Assembly (NCBI GenBank): GCA_963402885.1
Contig: OY727093.1
Coordinates: 27,217,409-27,281,408, forward strand
Direction of reading: 5' to 3'
From: Antedon bifida
Taxonomy: Eukaryota; Echinodermata; Crinoidea; Comatulida; Antedonidae
Length of the DNA: 64,000 nt
The notes under the pieces are model-generated. The model made no database searches, had not been told where the DNA came from, and worked only from the letters and a program-made list of their open reading frames with translations. Each line of letters opens with the position of its first letter. The stretch's first letter is position 1. This document shows positions 33,201-42,200 of the stretch, piece by piece. The position numbers and the translations under genes were made by a program.

Positions 33201-36200
33201 TTTAATTGTTTTTAATTATCGATTTGATTGCTATTTAGTATAATATTTTTTTTGTTTGGCCAATAATATTACTAAGCGAAACATGTTCTCTTTCTCTCAA
33301 AATAGCCAGGTAAGATATTTTTGTTATAATGAACAATAAGTAATTTATCATCACGGACAGATAATGCAGTACTTAATTAAACTATATTTGTGTATTCTGA
33401 CTGTATTTTATGTTCTGCTTTACTAACAGTGATCGCATTACATCAAACTCTCTGCCTTAGACTTTTACCTCTCAAAATCTAAAACAAAAAATCTCATACC
33501 TATAATTCGGTAATAAATGTGTGTTTTCATTATTTGTGTCTTTAAAGTTCCTCTTGAGGTGTTGGCAAGAGGTCAGGAGGCTAATGATGCATTTCTTGAT
33601 GCCATACAAGAAGGCAGCAAACCTATATACCAAACACGTCTAATGCTTGTAGGACAAGAACGTGTTGGGAAAACAAGTCTAACCAAAGCATTCACTGGAC
33701 AACCGTAAGTAGGCTAATCATTCTGTGCTTTTATGAGTTCGAGGCAATTAAAACGTCAATTTTATAAAATCCAATACAAATACAACTGATACATTATTGC
33801 GCAGTACAATTTAAAATAACACTGTATACTTAATATTTGTGTACAGACAGAAAATTATAAATGTATGTAATCTATATATATACATTTACGTAAGGGCAAA
33901 ATTTGATAAATCGCGCGTTACTTCTAGAATGTTTACTCGATGGTATATACTGTAAAGTTGGTTCGTACTTTCGGTACTGATTTTAACCACCTGATGTAAC
34001 CCGGTTTACTAATTAAATTGAGTTAGATAATTAATTATTGACAATTAAAACGAATTTAGATTCAACGATTTGCCACAAATTCTGATTGTGGTATACACTG
34101 TCTAATGGATGTCCATCTTGAAAAATACGAGGATTCTTCGCATTTACCTTATCTACGATAATTGTTTTTAATAGCTGAAAACCGGTTGAACAGCTCGAGT
34201 ACAGCATCTGAATTTTGAAGATTTTCTTTAAAAAATACTATTTTGATAGATTTAATATATGTTTATACATATGTATTGATTTGCGATGAATGGAACATTC
34301 TCTCAGTCTCAGTATAATTATTTGGTTTAACTCAAGTAGGTAAATTTATGGGCCCTTGCAGATAAATTGAAACCTTCAGATATAGTATTGCAATACTTTG
34401 ACAATACTGTAAATACATATTAACCATTTTTGGTCGCCATTTGAATCGCAAATTTCTTACTGTGAGTGTGGGTAGGCCCTACTGTTAGATATATAAACAC
34501 ATATACAAATAAACTTTATTACTGACAGTTGCTTCTCAACGTTTTCATTAATTAATAATTACAAAAAATATAAACGTTACATGACAATTTTAAAAAAAGT
34601 ATTAAATCACAAATGTTTTTCTGTATTTAGTGGTATATTATTTATAGGCCCATAAAACATGGAAACATATTTCATTACTGAGTGGATGAAGAATATATTT
34701 GAAAATTGTTCCTCTTTGCATCCCTCTTCTTCCCCATCTCTCAACCCTAATGTTATATGAGTTCAAATCAAAAATTTGGACTCATTTTGTGACAAGTTTC
34801 TCTTTTGGAAGTAATTTCCCGGGTGCTAATTTTAGTTTACTACATAAATCATCATGTCTATTTATTCATTTCTGTAAACTACAATGTATTATAGCCCTGC
34901 AGTACGTACATTTAAAAAAACTGTTTCTTTACACTGAAGTTACTGTGTAACCATCTGTGGGCACGACCTAGATGGTACTCGAGCGAAGCGAGTCTACTAT
35001 AATTTACTAAAACCTGTATAATATAAAATATTATTCTTTGAGTGATTTTCATTGTTACATATTGTTGATTGTTGTATAACATTTGTTTAAGGTGTGATAA
35101 CATACAGTACTTCCAACATTTATTTAGATTCAATGTTACTGAGGAAGTGACTGATGGAATTGAAGCATCATTGTCATGTACAATTAGTGTTAAGCATACT
35201 ACTAACTGGAAACCAAATCAAAATAAAGGTATATTATACTGTACTTTTATATTTTTCATAAACATTAAATTACAAAATACAATTTGAAGATTCAAAAATT
35301 TAAATGTACCGGTAATAATTAAGTGAAACAATTTTTTATTTTTTAATTGTTTATTTTAAACATATATTTACAGGATAATAATTAAGGTGCAATACTAGGC
35401 ATCTTGTTATAATATAAAAAAAATAATCTTTAAAAAAAAATCAAAGAGAGAGACTAAACTACAGCAAAATAAATTTAAATATAAAAATTGAAAAAAATGC
35501 TTCTTTTATAATATTTTAGAAATGTGCTGTTAAATTTGTACAGCTATTGTATTTTTGAAGTCTGTATAATAGAAGAACTAGAGCATAATCTCTGCGTTTG
35601 TCAAAATAAATTCAAAATTGTTAATTCTTAAAGCAAATGTTGTTCAAAGCTTTAACAAATATTAAAACAAAATCCAAAATGGATGCTTTGGATGTCAGAT
35701 CGCCTGGTAGGCCTTTATTATGCAATTTTCCACTCAACAACCCAAAAAGCAATTTTTTAAATACATGCCAGATATGAACAAATCTGCTGTTTGAATCCTT
35801 AAATGTCATCAGTTTGGTAATTTGTTAATTTATCACATACGGATACCATTTTATAGACTACATGACAAATCAGTGTTTTACGTCAATTTATGGGTGCCAG
35901 ATTTAGGGTAAAAGAATGCCAGATATTAGTAAATTATGCCAGATTTGTTAGCATCACATGGCAGGTGCCAGAAGGGTCACAGCTATGTGAGAAAACATAA
36001 TTACGACAGATTTGGTCACATTGCTTGCTGCACGCTTTTGTAATCGACTTTATAGAACAAATGAACTTTCCAGCTATGGTTATCATCACTTAGGTTACTG
36101 ATGTTTATTATTTCTAAAGATTCATTTCCCACCTGAATATTAGAGATTGGAAAGGTGTGTATACGTAAATAGCTAAATTCATGGTGACAAATGTATGCAA

Positions 36201-39200
36201 AGATTAAACCTTGCATTACTTTGTACTATTTACAGAAATGAATAAAGCAAGACAAGAATATGTAAATGCTCTTGCAGAAAACATTGTAACAGATATTTTG
36301 CAGGATAAAAAAGAGAAACAAAATGAGGTTAGAACAATATGATTAAGATGATCACAACTATACATTTAAACAATACTTTTGAATCAATATGTTATTGTCA
36401 TTTATTATGTCATTGTTTGCAATATACAGAGGTTAAGAGAAGATGACAAGAAAAAACAAGAAAATAAAGTGAGTGGCACTATTGCTGAACCAGAAGAAGC
36501 AAGTCCAATAAATTCCTCACACAAAGGTATGCAATCTCTTTTATGGGCCTTACCATGTTTTAAGGTACATCTCTTATTCAGTAGTGTGAGTTGATTGATA
36601 TCACCACACATTCACTGTGGTAGGTAGAATTGCAATACAGATTTTGTCAATTTGTTTTAATGTTTATAATATAATGTGCATAATCTTCATCATATCTCAA
36701 GTATGTCTATTGTGTTTAATGTCCTGCAAAATAGGGGTTTGGCTGTAGTGTTAAAGCATTATTTTCACTCCTTTCTTTAATGGGAAAAGTGTCCCCTTAA
36801 TAGGGATGTTCCCTGATTATGTGTGTCCAAAATAAGTTTACCTGTAGTTAAAAATAATGAGTGCCCACATTCAACAACTTATTTATAAACATTTAAATGT
36901 CTCCATTTCTGTTTTTCTGTTCGATAGAGAAAAAAGGTGAAACATTGATTGAAAGAGTCATAAGAGCTGTTCGGGAAAAATTCATGACGGTTTTGCCGAT
37001 GGAAAGAAAAAAAGAAAAACATCAGGTTCAAAATTCTGAATAATATATAATTTTTACAAACCTTTAACAAAAGAAGAAAAAAGGATACCAGGTGGTGGAA
37101 ATCTAAAATGTACCTAATACAGTTACAAACATTTGACCATTGCCTCCTCCACCATTTGCTTTGGTTTATTTAGTGTGTACATAATAAATGACTTCCATAA
37201 TTTTTAAAGTTTCAGTTTAAATCGTTTATGTTGTGTTTTTAGAGAGAACAATTAATATTAAATCTGTGGTATCAGTATTACAATTATGTGGCAACTTTCT
37301 TTAAACAAAATTGTTTGCAGCAACATGTTAATCACTTTAGAACATAGGCCTACATCATGCTTTGCAACACTTTATATTATACAATGTATTAAATAAATGT
37401 ATTTTTGATTTGATTTTTATTACATATTAAATGAAGAACCCTAGTGCTTAACTATCCTTGATCTGTCACTTAATCTAATATTTCAATCAATTTCATTTTG
37501 TAATTATTTATTTTTCTTATTGAATTCCCATTTGCTTTTTTACTGTATCTTTACTGTATTTTGATTTTGATTATACAGAAATCAAGAGAAGTTGGAAGAA
37601 ATATAGAGGAACATGAAGAATTTGGTAAAGTTGAATGGAATTTTACATCTATTTTAATAGAGTAGTTACACAATAATTATATCAAGGTTAAGTCATTTAA
37701 TGTATGTAAGTACACATGAATAGGATATAGGTATAGTGTATGTATATTTTAATTTAGCATATGCATGCCATTCATTATCCACAAGCTGAAAAGTTTTATG
37801 GTGTGTATAAAATATAATTATTAGGAAAGACATTACATTACAAGTATTCCATTATGAATATTGTTTAATTACAAATTTAGCATCTTCACATGTCAACCAT
37901 GCTACACCGATGACACCGGATGTTCAAGATGCGGTTCAAGACGAGGTTATGGAACGCCTTATAAACATCCTTAAAGAAAAGGAAAAGCATGAACAGAATA
38001 CAATGTTAGAAAAGAGTGAAGAGTTACAAGAGACAATTGATGATCTGACTCTCAGCATCTGGGATTTTGCTGGACAAGATCTTTATTACATTACTCACCA
38101 GGTAGTCGCGGTCATATAGGCTGTATATGTATTTCTTCAAATTATTAGCCCTCATTTATTTATTCATTTTTTTAATTTCAGAGATTCAACTGACAGGAAT
38201 TCAAAATTAGGACAACTTTATTCATTCATTGTGCAAAATAAATTTAAAATGCCAGTGCAGGCCTAGTTATTCCTAATGCTGATTTTATATAGTGCATGTG
38301 ATATATTGCCATCCATTAAAACTCAGTAGTTCCTTAAAATTTGAAATATTGAATTGAATATATATAAATCCAAAGGCAAATTACTGAAAAAAATGACAAT
38401 GCTGTGGGTATCAGTGGCTGGATCTCAATGGAGATACAAAAAAAAAAAGCGAAAAGCTAAATCAAAACGATAAAGTAAACAGCCAGAAAAGTTAGCAGAG
38501 CTTTCGGGCAACACTAGCCCTTCATCAGTGCAAGTGATGAGTTAATCTTGCTATATAAACTTTATTTAGACACGAGACTGATGTGCAGTACAACTTGTTC
38601 AATCAATATTGATTGTTTTTACACAAGTTCGTGATATTACAAAAAAACCAACACCATATAAATATGACAAAAAAGATAGAAAAAATTGCAATTGAACACA
38701 ATGAATATTAAGGCAGGCTAAATTCCTATTTATACAAAAATAAAATTTATATAAAATATCCATGTCTATAAACTGAACTGGTTCAAATATCTGATCAGAA
38801 AAAGCTAATTCACTTATGTTTTTTTTCATGTAATTGTTTAAATTTTTTTTTTCTTAATCAAGTTAAGAATATGTGAAAGTATTGCTTATTTAGTAATTAT
38901 ATTAAGTTGATTTTTTTTTTTATAGATGTTCTTGGTATCCCGTGCTATTTACATCATCTGTTTCAACCTCTGTCATGACCTCAATGCACCATCTAGAGTA
39001 GAGATTTTTCATAGAGATAATGGGAAGGTAGGTACAGATATTTCAAACAATAATTTGAAGTAATAGTTTATTTCAAACAATAATTTGAAGTAATAGTTTG
39101 ATTTTATATACAGTGGTGGCGCCAGCGGGGGGCCGGGGGGGGGGCCCCCCGTCGGGGAAAGTTGTCGGGGAGAAAAATATGATCATTTCTTTTCTGGTAA

Positions 39201-42200
39201 AAAATAAAACCATATTAAGTGTACTACTATATATTTTAAGTAACTGCGGCATTCCATTTTTAACGTACGTACGATACACTGACAGCGAAGTACACAGTAT
39301 GTGGTACGCATTTGTCTGGCGGTGTCTCTTTGTACGAATCTTTCATGGCCCGGCCGGCTCACTGCGGTATACGCGTCGACATATCTGGGCTGTATCATAT
39401 TACATCCAGGGACCAAAATGTGTATTTTTCAGATTCCAGACGAAAATCGGAAATTCATTTGCAACTACGCATCGACGTACGTTCATACAGGGATAAAGGT
39501 ACGAGTTATGTTCTCACGGTTGAGTTTACGAATTGTTTCAATTTACTAATTGGGTTCGATTGGGAAAAAGGAAGCGGTTGGCCCTAACCATAAAACAGGG
39601 TCTGGTCACGTTTCTTTTCGCGCATAAATCTTGATCTAGGGGGGGTGAATAGGGTGGCTAGCCACCCCCCTTAATTCTAAAGGGAAAAAAAAGATGCACC
39701 AAACCCGCGACCGTCGCTAGACGCGGATTCGACGCACTTGACTCTTTTAATTAAGAAGAGTAGGCTAGAGCTATAGTTGTGTAAATAGGCCTACATAGTG
39801 AAAGAGCTAAGATAAGAGTTTAATTATTATTTATGAATTCAAGAGTTTAAAAAGAAAACGAGATTTAAAATCTTCGGAAAATACCCACAACTGAGTTATT
39901 TTCAAAACACATGCACTCCCACTACCAGCATCACGTTGTCTTAGCTCGCTCCTTGTGTGAATGCTGACGTCATCACTCTCCAAAAATACACCATTTTCCG
40001 ACTGGTCGGTGTGCAAGCGTTAGCGTGGACCTGTATATTTACACCCCTGTACAGAGTAGAGTGTAATATCGTGAACTTTTTTCTCGCGTATGAAGGTTTT
40101 TTATATAATGGTATGCAGTATAAACGATAAAAAAACGAGAAACATGATGTTCTTTTATTATTATTTCATAGGCATAACATAAACATGAAATGTCTTGTTC
40201 TATGTACGCGGCCGAAAAAATAAAACGTGTGTGGTGTATTTGACATTTTATTGATTTGTGTTATAGACACGACGATTACGGCAATCATTGTATACTAAAT
40301 TACATTGAGTTATTCACCCGGCTATAGGGTATATATCTGAGGTTAACAGACCACCAAAGCACAGTCGTACACTAAACACATGCACTATCGAGGCATTTTC
40401 GGAGTGCCGCATTACCAAATGTTCATTTCGTTTGTGTTTTTCGATCAAAGTTTATTATTAGTTCGTCGAAAAAGATCCGTATTAGAGTATTTAGGAAGGA
40501 TTTATTTAAATTTACATTATGTGACATTGTTATTAAATGTAATGGAAACAGTTGCTCTAGCCTATTAAACAGTGTGTAAGCATCTATTTTTTCAAAATTT
40601 TCTGAGGCCAAACCCACCCCCTCTTTCGCGCGTACGGCCCCCCCTGTCGGAGGAATTCGGCCCCCTCGTCGGGGAAATCCTGGAGCCATGACTGTTTATA
40701 TATGTGAACTTTCTGTATGCAAACTAAATTTGATTTAATTGAACATAAAGTTATTTGACTTTGAGATTATATTGTTAATAAGTGCATTTACTATTCGAGT
40801 AAGATTAACTAGTTTTAGTAATTTAACTAACATGAATTGTAGTCATTATGTTTAATAAGATAAACAGTAAAAGTGATACTTCTGTTTTTATTTTGAATTG
40901 GCTTAAACCATATTTACTGCATCTTGCATAAGTTTATGGGGAAGTTTAGTATTTGTTATAACTTTATACAATTATGTAACTATTGTTTAACAATAGATTT
41001 CAGATGCTGACCATTATATGACCAACTTGGATCGTGTGCTTTTCTGGTCACATTCAATCTACTCAAATACCAGTACAACAGACAATCCAGTGTCAAACCT
41101 GAAACAACTTTCACCACCTATATTTATTGTGGGCACTCATAGAGAAAGTCTGCCAGGCAATGATGAAGAGAGACGGGTTCTTGTGAGTATGATATTTAAG
41201 CTTCTATCATTAGGAACCAGCATGGGCAAACTTTATTTACATTATTTCCATTAAACATATAATATTTTTTACATCCATATTGATATTTTGTAGACTGATG
41301 AAACGTTTTCACTATTAAGGAAAGCATTTAAGGGAAAACCATATGAAGGTCACATTGTGTTCAAGTACTATGCCATTGATAACAGTATCAGGTCACCATT
41401 GGATAAATCCATTGTTGAACTTAGAGATCATATCACAGAGGTAGCTAAGAATGAACCATATATGGGGGAGAAGATGCCATTAAAATGGTTGAATTTCTTG
41501 CATGAAATTGAACAATTACGTGAAATTAAACACTCAATTACCTTCAAGCAGGCAAGTATAATTTATGTATGTACACCACAAGGGATATGGATATACTACC
41601 CTGTGCAGGAAAAATAATTTTGGGAGTTTTGATTAAGTATTGCTTTTGACATGAATGGAAAAAAAAAGAGATACAAGAATGGTTTACAATGTTTTAATCA
41701 AGTTCTTCACCTTATGTAACAAAATCCAGGTCAATGAGCTGTTTCCAGTTCACAGTTCATTTAGCAGCATGCAGTACATTTACCTCTGTAAGTTGGAACA
41801 GAGGCAAGGAATAAAAAGAGCGTTTTTTTGAAAACACAATTGTAATCAAGCATGTTTGTTTCCATGTGTGATGATGTATTTTGTTCACTTCCTTTTCGTA
41901 GTTACTTATCTTTTTTTAGTCGACATTTTTCTTTTTGTTGGTGGTGGTGCCAATTCTCCAAATGTTTATGTATTTGATTTTATATGTTGTTTATATTTGA
42001 ATTGTGTATTGTAATTTCAGGTAACCAAACTAGCTTCCAAGTGCCATATCACTAAACGGGATCAATTGTTTGCTGTGTTGCATTTTCATCATGACCTTGG
42101 TAACATCATTTACTACGGAGAACTAGATACACCAGATAGCGCCCTCAATGATATCATCATAATAATACCGCAATGGTTGATTTTCATTTTCAAGCTAGTT

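Noticed and set aside
34699-34950. 83-codon ORF in the copy B intron
   Set aside because: No similarity to copy A or to any domain; it covers an intron repeat that also occurs in the array introns.
39098-39587. Overlapping ORFs of 70-130 codons on both strands
   Set aside because: They fall in the hAT-like element and begin in its G/C runs; no transposase or other domain is visible.
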